A stretch of DNA of 32,042 nucleotides, from contig CANIXX010000007.1 of assembly GCA_947471115.1 (NCBI GenBank), positions 1 to 32,042 of the forward strand, given 5' to 3'. Both the position numbers and the translations under genes were made by a program. Of this stretch, positions 1 to 13,861 are shown piece after piece. The notes under the pieces are model-generated. The model made no database searches, was not told the origin of the DNA, and saw only the letters and a list, made by a program, of their open reading frames with translations. Each line of letters begins with the position of its first letter. Within the stretch, counting starts at the first letter, position 1. Source of the stretch: Opitutaceae bacterium. Its GTDB lineage: Bacteria; Verrucomicrobiota; Verrucomicrobiia; Opitutales; Opitutaceae.

Positions 1-512
1 GCACGGTGGCCACGGGCCGCATCGAGCGCGGCATCTGCAAGCTCAACGATCCCGTCGAAATCGTTGGTCTTAAGGACACGACCACGACCGTCGTCACCGG
101 CATCGAAATGTTCCGCAAGCTCCTCGACTCCGGTCAAGCTGGCGACAACGTTGGTATCTTGCTCCGCGGTATCGACAAAGAGTCCATCGAGCGCGGTCAA
201 GTGCTTGCTGCTCCTAAGTCCATTAAACCGCACAAGAAGGCCAAGGCCGAGATCTACGTCCTCTCTAAGGAAGAGGGCGGTCGCCACACCCCGTTCTTCA
301 ACGGTTACCGTCCCCAGTTCTACTTCCGCACCACGGATGTAACGGGCATCGTCAACCTCCCCAAGGGCATTGAGATGATCATGCCTGGTGACAACATCTC
401 TGTTGAAATCGACTTGATCGTTCCTATCGCTATGGAGACGACCCAACGCTTCGCTATCCGCGAAGGTGGTCGTACCATCGGTGCAGGTCGTATCACCGAG
501 ATCATCGAGTAA
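1..512 (+). CDS. tuf: Elongation factor Tu, C-terminal part (truncated by window start)
   Basis: Frame continues upstream to base 1 (..[11 protein letters not shown]); EF-Tu domain II/III sequence ([52 protein letters not shown] ... [20 protein letters not shown]). The GTG at 6 in the ORF track is an internal Val, not the start. Confidence 0.98.
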   Translation, partial: TVATGRIERGICKLNDPVEIVGLKDTTTTVVTGIEMFRKLLDSGQAGDNVGILLRGIDKESIERGQVLAAPKSIKPHKKAKAEIYVLSKEEGGRHTPFFNGYRPQFYFRTTDVTGIVNLPKGIEMIMPGDNISVEIDLIVPIAMETTQRFAIREGGRTIGAGRITEIIE

Positions 513-537
513 GACAGAAGAAATTCTTTAGCACACG

Positions 538-571
538 CCGCCGAGGCCCCGTAAAAGGGACCTCGGCTGCG
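538..571 (+). terminator. Hairpin between tuf and tRNA-Trp, possible terminator or processing site
   Basis: GCCGAGGCCCC..GTAAAA..GGGACCTCGGC inverted repeat; only a weak T-tract (TCGTCTAAAAAAC) follows. Confidence 0.5.
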
Positions 572-591
572 TCGTCTAAAAAACAATCCAC

Positions 592-667
592 AGGCGTGTA
601 GCTCAATTGGTAGAGTAGCGGTCTCCAAAACCGTTGGTTGGGGGTTCGATTCCCTCCGCGCCTGCCA
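592..667 (+). tRNA. tRNA-Trp (anticodon CCA), encoded CCA end
   Basis: Acceptor AGGCGTG/CGCGCCT, anticodon loop CTCCAAA, T-arm GGGGGTTCGATTCCCTC, discriminator G then CCA; 76 nt; located between tuf and secE. Confidence 0.97.
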
Positions 668-678
668 CTTTATATTAA

Positions 679-882
679 ATGAATAATCCCTTCCGCAGCA
701 CCCGCGTGTTCTTTGGTGAAATCGTCGACGAGCTCAAAAAAGCAACTTGGCCCACCAAAATCGAACTTCGCGATTCTACAATCGTAGTGATTTTTGCCGC
801 GGTCATTCTCGGATTATTCACCAGCATCAGCGACTTTGCGCTCTATCAAGTCGTTGATCTTTTTACCTCCTGGGTTAGTTAA
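679..882 (+). CDS. secE: Preprotein translocase subunit SecE
   Basis: 67 aa, FFGEIVDELKKATWPTKIELRDSTIVVI motif plus one TM; immediately upstream of nusG. Confidence 0.95.
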   Translation: MNNPFRSTRVFFGEIVDELKKATWPTKIELRDSTIVVIFAAVILGLFTSISDFALYQVVDLFTSWVS

Positions 883-902
883 CCCGCTTTCAATTTCCGT
901 CC

Positions 903-1478
903 ATGTCCACTGAAACGACCGCGCCTATTGGCGCCCAATGGTTTGCACTTCACACACTCTCCGGCCAGGAGAACAAGGTGAAGGCTTACATTGAGAAGTT
1001 CAAAAAGGTCGAGGAACTCGACGACTATATCTTCGATGTGCTCCTCCCTACTGAAGTCGTTTCAGAAGTGAAGGGTGGAAAGAAAAGCACCAAGACCCGT
1101 AAACTTTACCCCGGTTATGTGTTCATCCAGATGCGTCTTTTTGAAGACAAGCACCTGATCAACAAGCCGTGGTATTTCGTCAAGGAGGTCTCTGGCGTTA
1201 TTAGCTTTGTCGGTGGGGAAAATCCCGCCGCTCTGCGTCAGGCTGAAATCGACGAGATCAAGGCGCGCATCGCCGAAGCAAACGGCAAGGAAGTGCCCAA
1301 GGTTTCTTATGAACTGGGCGAGGAAGTTAAGATCAACGACGGGGCATTTGCCAACCTCACTGGCCGTATCGATGAAATCGATCCAGCTCGCGGAAAACTC
1401 AAGATTTCCGTCTCCATTTTCGGCCGGTTTACCCCGGTCGAGCTCGAATACTGGCAGGTGCAACGTCTCACCGAGTGA
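903..1478 (+). CDS. nusG: Transcription termination/antitermination protein NusG
   Basis: WFALHTLSGQENKVKAYIEK, LYPGYVFIQM and C-terminal KOW-like GAFANLTGRIDEID. Confidence 0.97.
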   Translation: MSTETTAPIGAQWFALHTLSGQENKVKAYIEKFKKVEELDDYIFDVLLPTEVVSEVKGGKKSTKTRKLYPGYVFIQMRLFEDKHLINKPWYFVKEVSGVISFVGGENPAALRQAEIDEIKARIAEANGKEVPKVSYELGEEVKINDGAFANLTGRIDEIDPARGKLKISVSIFGRFTPVELEYWQVQRLTE

Positions 1479-1553
1479 GCCGACGCCCTCTTTGACACCG
1501 CCGACGTTCAGCACAAAACACGTCACTAAACACCCGCCAATTCACTTACTCAC

Positions 1554-1979
1554 ATGGCAAAGAAGATCCAAGGCTACATTCGTCTCCAACTGCCCGCCGG
1601 TGCCGCTAATCCCGCGCCTCCCGTCGGTCCCGCTCTCGGCGCTCAAGGCGTCAACATCATGGCGTTCTGCAAAGAATTCAACGCCAAGACCAAGGACCAG
1701 AACGGCATGATCCTGCCCGTGGTCATCACGGTCTACTCGGACAAGAGCTTCACTTTCATCCTCAAGTCGCCCCCCGCTTCAGTTCTTTTGAAGAAGGCGG
1801 CTGGCATCGCTTCCGGATCCGCCAAATCGAACGTCGACAAGGTCGGTAAGGTGACCACCAAGCAGCTCGCCGAAATCTGGAAGCTGAAAAAGGCTGACAT
1901 GAATGCCAAGGATGAGGCCTCTGGCATCAAGATCATCGCCGGAACCGCCCGTAATATGGGCATCGAAGTCGTCGACTAA
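1554..1979 (+). CDS. rplK: 50S ribosomal protein L11
   Basis: [46 protein letters not shown]. Confidence 0.98.
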   Translation: MAKKIQGYIRLQLPAGAANPAPPVGPALGAQGVNIMAFCKEFNAKTKDQNGMILPVVITVYSDKSFTFILKSPPASVLLKKAAGIASGSAKSNVDKVGKVTTKQLAEIWKLKKADMNAKDEASGIKIIAGTARNMGIEVVD

Positions 1980-2008
1980 ATTTCCCGTCCGCACATCAAC
2001 AGCTCAAC

Positions 2009-2037
2009 GTGGGAGCCCGCAAGGGCGTTCGCACCAC
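2009..2037 (+). promoter_or_regulatory. Candidate L1-type mRNA binding element upstream of rplA
   Basis: GTGGGAGCCCGCAAGGGCGTTCGCACCAC: outer GTGG/CCAC, inner GCCC/GGGC capped by GCAA (GNRA), asymmetric internal loop; 5' strand GUGGGAGCC resembles the L1-binding segment of 23S rRNA. Confidence 0.4.
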
Positions 2038-2049
2038 AAGGAGTAATAC

Positions 2050-2745
2050 ATGCCCGCAAAACAAAGCAAACGCTACGTCAGTGCCGTAAAAAGCGCCGAT
2101 CTCTCGAAAGGTTATCCCTTGGCTGAAGCCATGGAGGTCCTTTCCAAGTTCCCTAAAGCCAAGTTCGACGAAACCGTCGAGCTTTCCATCCGTCTCGGCG
2201 TTGACGCCTCCCAAGGCGACCAGATGGTTCGCGGTACTACGCCGTTGCCCAACGGTTCAGGTAAAAAAGTGCGCGTGATCGTGTTCACCGACAGCCCTGA
2301 GGTCGCCCTCAAGGCCGGTGCAGACGAAGCCGGCATGGCTGAACTCATGAAGAAGGTCAGCGAGGGCTGGCTCGAATTCGATGTCGCCATCGCGACCACC
2401 GAGGCCATGAAGCAGGTCCGTACTTTGGCCCGCGTGCTCGGCCCCAAGGGGCTGATGCCCAATCCGAAGTCCGGAACCGTCACCGATGATATCGCTGCTG
2501 GTATCAAAGCCGTTAAGGCTGGTCGCGTTGAGTTCAAGATGGACAAGGCCGCTAACATCGGCGTCGGCATTGGTAAGCGATCCTTCACCAACGCCCAGCT
2601 CATCGAGAACGCGAAAGCGGTTCTCGAGGCCATCTCCAAGGCCAAGCCTGCGTCCTTCAAGGGCAACTACATCAAGACCGTCGCTTTCTCATCCTCGATG
2701 AGCCCTGGCGTTCACGTCGCCTCCACCGAATACAACAAGTTCTAA
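2050..2745 (+). CDS. rplA: 50S ribosomal protein L1
   Basis: L1 family: VRGTTPLPNGSGKKVRVIVF, LGPKGLMPNPKSGTVT, GRVEFKMDKAANIGVGIGK. Confidence 0.98.
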   Translation: MPAKQSKRYVSAVKSADLSKGYPLAEAMEVLSKFPKAKFDETVELSIRLGVDASQGDQMVRGTTPLPNGSGKKVRVIVFTDSPEVALKAGADEAGMAELMKKVSEGWLEFDVAIATTEAMKQVRTLARVLGPKGLMPNPKSGTVTDDIAAGIKAVKAGRVEFKMDKAANIGVGIGKRSFTNAQLIENAKAVLEAISKAKPASFKGNYIKTVAFSSSMSPGVHVASTEYNKF

Positions 2746-2759
2746 TCGGAACCTTACCC

Positions 2760-3251
2760 ATGAGAGCCGAAAAAAAATACCTGATCAGCGAAGTCGAGTC
2801 GCACCTTAAAAAGTCCGACTACGTCATCCTCGCCAATTTCTCGAAGGTCACCGTTTCCGATGTCGCCGAACTCCGTGCCAGCCTTGCCGCTGAAAACGCC
2901 GAGTTCCACGTCGTCAAGAACAGTTCCCTTCGTGTAGCCGCCAAGGCCTTGGGCCTCCCCGAGTTCGATTCATCTACGCTGGCTGGCCCAACGGCTATCC
3001 TCGTCGGTGGTAAGAACCCAGCTGGCGTCGCGAAGATCCTTAAAAAGTTCTTCGACACCAAGCAGCGCCTTGAGGTCAAAGTCGGCGTCCTGGAGAAGAA
3101 GATTTTCTCCGCAAAGGAACTCGCCGTGATGGCCGATCTGCCTCCCTTCAACGTCATGCGCTCGCAGTTCCTCAGCTTGCTCACCAGCAACGCTGCGTCC
3201 TTCGTTCGCGTTCTTGACGCAAAGGTCAAAAAAGAGCAGCCCGCCGCCTAA
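2760..3251 (+). CDS. rplJ: 50S ribosomal protein L10
   Basis: MRAEKKYLISEVESHLKKSDYVILANFSKVTVSDVAELRASL; position between rplA and rplL. Confidence 0.96.
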   Translation: MRAEKKYLISEVESHLKKSDYVILANFSKVTVSDVAELRASLAAENAEFHVVKNSSLRVAAKALGLPEFDSSTLAGPTAILVGGKNPAGVAKILKKFFDTKQRLEVKVGVLEKKIFSAKELAVMADLPPFNVMRSQFLSLLTSNAASFVRVLDAKVKKEQPAA

Positions 3252-3274
3252 TCCATATCAACCCATTTTGAGAA

Positions 3275-3382
3275 GGCACCGTATAAAATCAGTGCCTTTG
3301 AGAAGACAAAAATTCACAAGGGTGGGCTAGGGGATACGTCCCTTAAACGCGTTTCATCCCTGAAACCGCTAGTCTCCCTAGG
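3275..3382 (+). promoter_or_regulatory. Candidate structured leader in the rplJ-rplL spacer
   Basis: AAGGCAC..GTGCCTT hairpin (about 3275-3300), then CTAGGGG (3328-3334) pairing with TCCCTAG (3375-3381) enclosing GGGA-TACG-TCCC. Confidence 0.4.
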
Positions 3383-3393
3383 AACTTAATACC

Positions 3394-3774
3394 ATGAGCA
3401 ATATCACCAAAGACCAAGTTATCGACTGGCTGTCCGCCCAGACCGTCCTCGAACTCGCCTCCATCGTTAAAGACCTCGAAGCCAAGTGGGGCGTTTCCGC
3501 CGCCGCTGCCGTTGCTGCCGCTCCTGCTGGTGGTGGTGCCGCTGCCGCCGCTGTCGAAGAGAAGACCGAGTTCAACGTTGTCCTCGTTGAGGCCGGCGCG
3601 AACAAGATCGGCGTCATTAAGGAAGTCCGCGCTATCACCGGCCTGGGCCTTAAAGAGGCCAAGGATCTCGTTGAAGCCGCTCCTAAGCCTGTCAAGGAAG
3701 GTGCTTCCAAGGCTGACGCCGAGGACATCAAAAAGAAGCTCGAGGCCGCTGGCGCCAAGGTCGAACTCAAGTAA
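3394..3774 (+). CDS. rplL: 50S ribosomal protein L7/L12
   Basis: Ala-rich hinge and [48 protein letters not shown]. Confidence 0.98.
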   Translation: MSNITKDQVIDWLSAQTVLELASIVKDLEAKWGVSAAAAVAAAPAGGGAAAAAVEEKTEFNVVLVEAGANKIGVIKEVRAITGLGLKEAKDLVEAAPKPVKEGASKADAEDIKKKLEAAGAKVELK

Positions 3775-3814
3775 TTACTTGGCGTTCAACGACCTAAATC
3801 GTCCATCGTCTTCG

Positions 3815-3856
3815 GGACAGGCCGTGCTTTCGCGCGGCCTGTCCTTTGCCTTTTTC
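3815..3856 (+). terminator. Intrinsic terminator/attenuator downstream of rplL
   Basis: Perfect 10-bp stem GGACAGGCCG (3815-3824)/CGGCCTGTCC (3835-3844) followed by TTTGCCTTTTT. Confidence 0.8.
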
Positions 3857-3915
3857 GCTATCGCTCTTTGTTTTCAGTTTTCGCCCCAGCCTTCGGCTGG
3901 AGTTCGTCTGATTTG

Positions 3916-3940
3916 ACCGCGCTAACCAGCGCGGTTTCTC
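3916..3940 (+). terminator. Second strong hairpin between rplL and rpoB
   Basis: ACCGCGCT-AACC-AGCGCGGT followed by TTCTCC. Confidence 0.45.
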
Positions 3941-3972
3941 CGTCTCTATACTTTACCTAACCGGGATCACCC

Positions 3973-6900
3973 ATGGCCGTTCGCAATCAATCCGACCGTA
4001 TCAACTTCGGCAAACTTCGTGAAGTTATTGTTCCGCCGAACCTGATCGAAATCCAGATCACGTCTTATCTCGATTTCCTTCAAAAGGGCATTCCCGAGAA
4101 ACAGCGTAAGCCCCAAGGCCTCGAGGCCGTCTTCCGCGAAGTTTTCCCGATCGAGTCCTATGATGCGCGCCTCAATCTCGAGTACGTCTCCTACACGCTC
4201 GGCGACTCGAAGAATTCAGAGATCGAGTGTATCCGCGAGGGTATCACCTATTCGGTCCCCCTTTATGTAAAGCTGCGCCTCCGTGAGGAAGACTTCATCA
4301 AGGACGAGGAGATTTACATGGGTGAGATCCCCATGGTGACTGAGCGTGGCTCTTTCATCATCAATGGTGCCGAGCGCGTCGTGGTCTCCCAGTTGCACCG
4401 TTCGCCTGGCATCGCCTTCGAAGTTGCCCCGCATGCCAACGGTAAACCGCTCCACTCTTTCCGCATCATTCCTGACCGCGGCACTTGGCTTGAAGTTCAG
4501 TTTGATAACAACGACCTCCTTTACGTTTACTTGGATCGTCGTCGCCGTCGTCGTAAGTTCCTGATCACCACATTGCTGCGTGCCATCGGCTATAGCTCGG
4601 ACATCGACATCCTTAATCTCTTCTACGAGATTAAGGACATCAAGATCGCCAAGGCGCTCGACCTCGAAAACGTTTCCACGTTGGTCTTGGTTGAAGATGC
4701 GATCGATGCCCAGAAGGGCGTCGTGCTCGCTCGTGCTTTCGAGCCCCTCACCAAGCAGATCGTTCGTACATTCGAGAAACACGGCATCTCCAGTATCCGT
4801 GTCATTGACACGGCTTCTGACGAAGGTGCAATCATCCGCGCCCTCAAAAAAGATCCGACGCGTAACGAGGAAGAAGCCCTCAAGGAAATCTACAAGCGCC
4901 TGCGTCCAGGTGAGCCGCCCACAACCGCTAACGCCAAGGCCCTGCTCAAGCGCCTGTTCTTCGATCCGAAGCGCTACGACCTTGGCCGCGTCGGTCGTTA
5001 CAAGATTAATCAGAAGCTCGGCCTAAAGGTTGACCTCGAACAGCGTATTCTCGAGTCCGGCGACATCACCTCCGCCACTAAGTACCTCGTCCGCCTAAAG
5101 CGCGGTGAGGGTGTTGTGGACGATATCGACCATCTCGGTTCCCGTCGTGTTCGTACAGTCGGAGAACTCCTCGCCAACCAATGCCGCGTGGGCTTGTCCC
5201 GCACCGAGCGTTTGGTGCGCGAGCGCATGACCATGTACGACCAGAGCGTTGATTCGATCACGCCCCAGAAGCTGATCAACCCGAAGGCTCTCACCACGGT
5301 GATCCGCGATTTCTTCGCCCGTTCGCAGCTCTCGCAGTTCATGGACCAGATCAACCCTCTCGCCGAGGTCACGCACAAGCGTCGTCTCTCCGCGCTCGGG
5401 CCGGGTGGTCTTAACCGTGAGCGTGCCGGCTTCGAAGTGCGTGACGTTCACCCATCGCACTATGGGCGTATCTGCCCGATCGAGACCCCCGAAGGTCCGA
5501 ACATCGGTCTGATCAACTCGCTCTCCACCTACGCTCGCGTTAACGAGTTTGGTTTTATCGAAACCCCTTATCGCATCGTTAAGGACGGCAAGGTTTCCGA
5601 TAAGATCGACTACCTCACCGCCGACCAGGAAGAGGCTAAGGTCATCGCTCAGGCGAATTCTGAACTCGACGAGAAGAATCACTTCGTTGGCAAGGTAACC
5701 GTCCGTCAAGACGGCGAGTTCCTTGAGGTGCCCGCTTCCGAAGTCCATTACATGGACGTTTCGCCTAAGCAGGTTATCTCGATCGCCGCTGGTATGATTC
5801 CGTTCCTTGAGCACGACGACGCGAATCGCGCGCTGATGGGTGCGAACATGCAACGCCAAGGCGTACCACTTCTTCAGGCCGAGTCGCCGTTCGTCGGCAC
5901 CGGTATTGAAGAGCGCGTTGCCCGCGACTCCAAGATCGTCGTTGTGGCCGAAGAGGCAGGCATCGTCGCATTCGTGGACGCCAAGAGCATCGTCATCACC
6001 AAGGACGGAGAACTGCCGCGCAACTTCGAGAAGAACCCCAAGAGCGATGCCAAGAACGGCGTGACCGTTTATGAGCTCCGCAAGTTCATGCGCTCCAATG
6101 CGAGCACTTGCTTCAATCAGAAGCCGATCGTGGACAAGGGCCAGAAGGTTAAGGTTGGAGACATCATCGCTGACGGTCCTTCGACCGAAAAGGGTGAGAT
6201 GGCCTTAGGCCGTAACATCCTCGTGGCGTTCATGCCATGGAACGGTTACAACTTCGAAGACGCTATCCTCATCTCCGAAAAGGTGCTGAAGGAAGACATC
6301 TTCACCTCCATCCACATCCATGAGTTCGAGGTCGCCGCACGCGATACCAAGCTCGGGCCGGAGGAAATCACGCGCGATATCCCGAACGTTGGAGAAGAGG
6401 CACTTAAGAACCTCGACCACAACGGCGTCATCCGCATTGGTGCTGAGGTCAAGCCTGGCGACATCCTCGTCGGCAAGATCACGCCCAAGTCCGAAACCGA
6501 ACTCGCTCCCGAAGAAAAGCTTCTTCGTGCGATCTTCGGTGAGAAGGCTGCGGATGTTAAAGACACCTCGCTGGTCGTTCCGTCGGGCGAATCCGGTATC
6601 GTCATGGACGTGAAGGTTTCCAGCCGCGTTGATTTCGAGAAGGAGAAGCTCTCTCCGTCCGATCGTCGCCGCCAAACCAAGCAGATCCAGGAAGACTACA
6701 AGACCCAGATGGATAAACTGCGCGAAGGTCTGACCGAGGCGCTGTCCAACATCCTCCTCGGCGAAAAGATCCCGCTTGATGTCATCAACGGTGACACCAA
6801 CGAGATCATCATCCCGGCCAACCGTAAGATCACCAAGACGCTCCTGCGCAAGCTCGCCGCCGTCTCCAAGCACGTCGAGATCGATCCGTCCCCGGTTCGT

Positions 6901-7767
6901 ATCAAGATCATGGAGATCATCGGCTCTTACCAGTCGAAGTTCGACGAGCTCGAGACCGACCGTGAGCGCAAGGTCAACAGCATTGAGGCCGGTGAAGACA
7001 ACGGCAACGGTGCGATCAAGCAGGTCAAAGTGTACATCGCCACCAAGCAGAAGCTTGAGGTCGGTGACAAGATGGCCGGTCGTCACGGTAATAAGGGTGT
7101 GGTCGCCAAGATCGTTCCTCAAGAAGACATGCCTTTCCTCCCAGACGGCACGCCCATTGAGATCTGCTTGAACCCGCTCGGCGTTCCTTCGCGTATGAAT
7201 ATCGGGCAGGTGCTCGAGACGCATCTCGGCTGGGCTTGTAAAAAGCTCGGCATGAAGATCGCTACGCCTGTGTTCGACGGCATTCCTGAAAAGAAAATCC
7301 GCGATTACCTCAAGGAGGCCAAGCTCCCCACCACCGGTAAGAGCGCTCTGTTCGACGGTCGCACCGGCGAGAAGATCGACCAAGAGGTCGTGGTCGGCTA
7401 CATCTATATGATGAAGCTTAACCATCTTGTGTCCCACAAGATCCACGCTCGTGCCGTCGGTCCTTACTCCCTCGTCACACAGCAGCCCTTGGGCGGTAAA
7501 GCCCAATACGGCGGCCAGCGCTTCGGCGAAATGGAGGTCTGGGCGCTCGAGGCTTACGGCGCGGCACACACCCTTCAGGAGTTGCTCACCGTCAAGTCCG
7601 ACGACGTGCAGGGCCGTACCAAGATCTACGAGTCGCTCGTCAAGGGCGACAATACCTTGGTCGCGGGCACCCCCGAGTCATTCAACGTGTTGATCAAAGA
7701 AATCCAGTCCCTCGGTCTGGACATCAAGCTCAACAAGCGCGACGCCTTCGGCGGTCTCACCGGCTAA
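3973..7767 (+). CDS. rpoB: DNA-directed RNA polymerase subunit beta
   Basis: 1264 aa; RpoB motifs [95 protein letters not shown]. Confidence 0.99.
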   Translation: MAVRNQSDRINFGKLREVIVPPNLIEIQITSYLDFLQKGIPEKQRKPQGLEAVFREVFPIESYDARLNLEYVSYTLGDSKNSEIECIREGITYSVPLYVKLRLREEDFIKDEEIYMGEIPMVTERGSFIINGAERVVVSQLHRSPGIAFEVAPHANGKPLHSFRIIPDRGTWLEVQFDNNDLLYVYLDRRRRRRKFLITTLLRAIGYSSDIDILNLFYEIKDIKIAKALDLENVSTLVLVEDAIDAQKGVVLARAFEPLTKQIVRTFEKHGISSIRVIDTASDEGAIIRALKKDPTRNEEEALKEIYKRLRPGEPPTTANAKALLKRLFFDPKRYDLGRVGRYKINQKLGLKVDLEQRILESGDITSATKYLVRLKRGEGVVDDIDHLGSRRVRTVGELLANQCRVGLSRTERLVRERMTMYDQSVDSITPQKLINPKALTTVIRDFFARSQLSQFMDQINPLAEVTHKRRLSALGPGGLNRERAGFEVRDVHPSHYGRICPIETPEGPNIGLINSLSTYARVNEFGFIETPYRIVKDGKVSDKIDYLTADQEEAKVIAQANSELDEKNHFVGKVTVRQDGEFLEVPASEVHYMDVSPKQVISIAAGMIPFLEHDDANRALMGANMQRQGVPLLQAESPFVGTGIEERVARDSKIVVVAEEAGIVAFVDAKSIVITKDGELPRNFEKNPKSDAKNGVTVYELRKFMRSNASTCFNQKPIVDKGQKVKVGDIIADGPSTEKGEMALGRNILVAFMPWNGYNFEDAILISEKVLKEDIFTSIHIHEFEVAARDTKLGPEEITRDIPNVGEEALKNLDHNGVIRIGAEVKPGDILVGKITPKSETELAPEEKLLRAIFGEKAADVKDTSLVVPSGESGIVMDVKVSSRVDFEKEKLSPSDRRRQTKQIQEDYKTQMDKLREGLTEALSNILLGEKIPLDVINGDTNEIIIPANRKITKTLLRKLAAVSKHVEIDPSPVRIKIMEIIGSYQSKFDELETDRERKVNSIEAGEDNGNGAIKQVKVYIATKQKLEVGDKMAGRHGNKGVVAKIVPQEDMPFLPDGTPIEICLNPLGVPSRMNIGQVLETHLGWACKKLGMKIATPVFDGIPEKKIRDYLKEAKLPTTGKSALFDGRTGEKIDQEVVVGYIYMMKLNHLVSHKIHARAVGPYSLVTQQPLGGKAQYGGQRFGEMEVWALEAYGAAHTLQELLTVKSDDVQGRTKIYESLVKGDNTLVAGTPESFNVLIKEIQSLGLDIKLNKRDAFGGLTG

Positions 7768-7814
7768 TCCGGATCACGTCACCATTTAACGATTACATAG
7801 GGATATAACTCACA

Positions 7815-11954
<4,140 letters not shown>

Positions 11955-11985
11955 GCCGCTTAGCCAAATCGCCTGCCAAAAAATC

Positions 11986-12017
11986 AAAGCCGCGAGTTAA
12001 TCACTCGCGGCTTTTTT
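11986..12017 (+). terminator. Intrinsic terminator after rpoC
   Basis: AAAGCCGCGAGT (11986-11997)/ACTCGCGGCTTT (12003-12014), 5-nt loop, T-run to 12017. Confidence 0.93.
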
Positions 12018-12091
12018 GTGCCCAGGTACTGACTCACAATGCCTGCAGACACAGGCTCGCAAAACCCCTCGCCCCCCTTTTGCGTTTTACC

Positions 12092-12787
12092 ATGCGCCGC
12101 CTCGACCAACTCCTCGCCAATCTCGGTTACTGCTCCAGAAGTGAGGCCCGTGATTTTTTGAAAAAGCACCTCGTTACCGTCCGTGGTGCCACTGTGCGTG
12201 ATCCTTCGGGTAAGGTCCTAGCCGCCGACGTCCTCATTGACGGCGAACCCCTCGATCACCCCGATGGGCTGCTGTTGGTTTTAAACAAGCCCCTTGGCCT
12301 AGTCTGTTCCCACGACGAGCGTGAAGGACCGCGGGTTTATGATCTGCTCCCTGAGCGTTGGCGCGCCCGTAATCCCCAGGTCACCAGTATCGGTCGTTTG
12401 GATAAGGACACCAGCGGGTTGATCCTGCTCACCGACCGCACCGAGTTGGTGCACCAGTACACCTCGCCCAAGCACAAAGTTCCCAAGCTCTACCGCGCTA
12501 CGGTGGACGCTGATCTCACGCCCGAGTTGATCCCGCTGTTTGCCGCCGGCACGCTCGTGATGGATGGGGAAACTTCGCCCTGCGCACCGGCCGAATTACG
12601 CCTCATTAACACCCAGCCTCGCACCGCCGAGTTGGTGCTGACAGAGGGTAAGTATCATCAGGTTCGACGTATGTTTGCGGCGGTTGGGGTAACCGTTTTG
12701 ACGTTGCACAGGGTGCAGTTCGGTCGGCTCACGCTCGGTGATCTTGGCTCGGGTGCGTTTCGTGAGGTGGGTATGGTCGAAATCTAG
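12092..12787 (+). CDS. RsuA-family 16S rRNA pseudouridine synthase
   Basis: S4-like N-terminus MRRLDQLLANLGYCSRSEARDFLK, IGRLDKDTSGLILLTDR catalytic motif, GKYHQVRRMFAAVG. ATG 12092 preferred over TTG 12080. Confidence 0.9.
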   Translation: MRRLDQLLANLGYCSRSEARDFLKKHLVTVRGATVRDPSGKVLAADVLIDGEPLDHPDGLLLVLNKPLGLVCSHDEREGPRVYDLLPERWRARNPQVTSIGRLDKDTSGLILLTDRTELVHQYTSPKHKVPKLYRATVDADLTPELIPLFAAGTLVMDGETSPCAPAELRLINTQPRTAELVLTEGKYHQVRRMFAAVGVTVLTLHRVQFGRLTLGDLGSGAFREVGMVEI

Positions 12788-12822
12788 ATTTTTATGAGAT
12801 CGATCGTAGACACCCAGAAAGC

Positions 12823-13142
12823 AGCCCGCCCGATGGAGGGCGGCTCAAAATGATTCTGGTTAAAATTGCACCGCCCAAAAGGGCGCTTGAACGCCTTGAA
12901 GCGGCTGGGACTGCGGGGAGAAATCCTCGGCATGGCGCTAGAGCGCAAAAGTAACGTGTGCGTTCGCCCGTCACTGGTTGATGACGAGAGCGCTGAAGAA
13001 CAACACGCTGGAACGCCATGGGTTTACCCTGCCGCGGGAAATGGCGACGACATAGGTGGACCTCCGACTTCTCAACTCGTCGGATGCAGAAAACCGCACG
13101 TCCGTGGTTTGAGCGGCACACGGGGCGCAATCCCTGTGTGCC
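12823..13142. other. Hairpin-rich unexplained intergenic region (candidate structured RNA, strand undetermined)
   Basis: Multiple inverted repeats: AGCC(C)GCCC/GGGCGGCT, CATG/CATG with nested GCGTTC (12960-12965)/GAACGC (13011-13016), CGTCA/TGACG, TCCGAC/GTCGGA, and an 11-bp stem 13115-13125/13132-13142. Confidence 0.4.
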
Positions 13143-13183
13143 CATCCGATCCTTCAGGCGACTATGGGTTAATTTGAAATGCT

Positions 13184-13861
13184 CTAGCGTTGAAGCTTTT
13201 TACTCAAATCCTGGCCCAAGATGACCCACATTTTGTTGAGAAGGTCGGGCTTTAATTGTTCTAGAGCCTGAATGTGGGACTGCGACCATTCGTTGAAACG
13301 CAGCGGACCCTGGGCCTTCACATCCGCCGAAGCGGCGCTGCCGGTAAAGAAACTCATTTCGCCGACAAACGACTGTGGCTTCAGCGTGGCGATTAATTGG
13401 CCGTCTTTTTCGACACGGGCCGTCCCTTCGAGAATGAGGCAGATCGTCTTTTGAGGCACGCCCTTGCGCGCAATATAGTCGTCGCTAGCGAGGGTGCGCT
13501 CGTGCCCCATATTCCATAAAAAGAGGAAATCGCGGCGCGGCAGGGATGAAAACAAACTGGCGTGGACCGCCTCAAGTTCGGCCGTGAGGTGGATTTGTTT
13601 TTTCTCCAATAAAAGCAGGACCACCTGAATGATATTGATGGCTAAAAAAACGACGTTCCAGGCAACCATACTGTAATTGCCCGCCATCAGGGCAAAAACA
13701 AAGAAGCCGCAGCTAACAACCACCATGCCCATGCGAAGCGGTAGCATCTGGCGCAAAAACATGGTGACGACATTCAGCACATAACTGAGGTTCAGCACCA
13801 TGTCCTGGGCTGACATGTGCGCCACAAAGTCGGTTATGCGTGCCGCGATTGAGCCAGTCAT
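13184..13861 (-). CDS. Popeye-like / cyclic-nucleotide-binding-fold membrane protein
   Basis: N-terminal TM segments then cNMP-like fold CLILEGTARVEKDGQLIATLKPQSFVGEMSFFTGSAASADVKAQGPLRFNEW. Confidence 0.7.
   Translation of the reverse strand: MTGSIAARITDFVAHMSAQDMVLNLSYVLNVVTMFLRQMLPLRMGMVVVSCGFFVFALMAGNYSMVAWNVVFLAINIIQVVLLLLEKKQIHLTAELEAVHASLFSSLPRRDFLFLWNMGHERTLASDDYIARKGVPQKTICLILEGTARVEKDGQLIATLKPQSFVGEMSFFTGSAASADVKAQGPLRFNEWSQSHIQALEQLKPDLLNKMWVILGQDLSKKLQR

Noticed and set aside
6-512. GTG at 6 as start of a 168-aa protein
   Set aside because: It is an internal EF-Tu valine; the gene is truncated by the window edge.
5095-5859. 254-aa minus-strand ORF opposite rpoB
   Set aside because: Shadow ORF, no independent support.
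6205-7569. 454-aa minus-strand ORF opposite rpoB
   Set aside because: Antisense shadow ORF of a biased high-GC gene; low-complexity D/L/V/E composition, no recognisable domain.
12792-13177. ORFs on both strands in the 12.8-13.2 kb gap (117 aa minus, 103 aa plus)
   Set aside because: Atypical composition, no family resemblance, and region dominated by inverted repeats; treated as non-coding.
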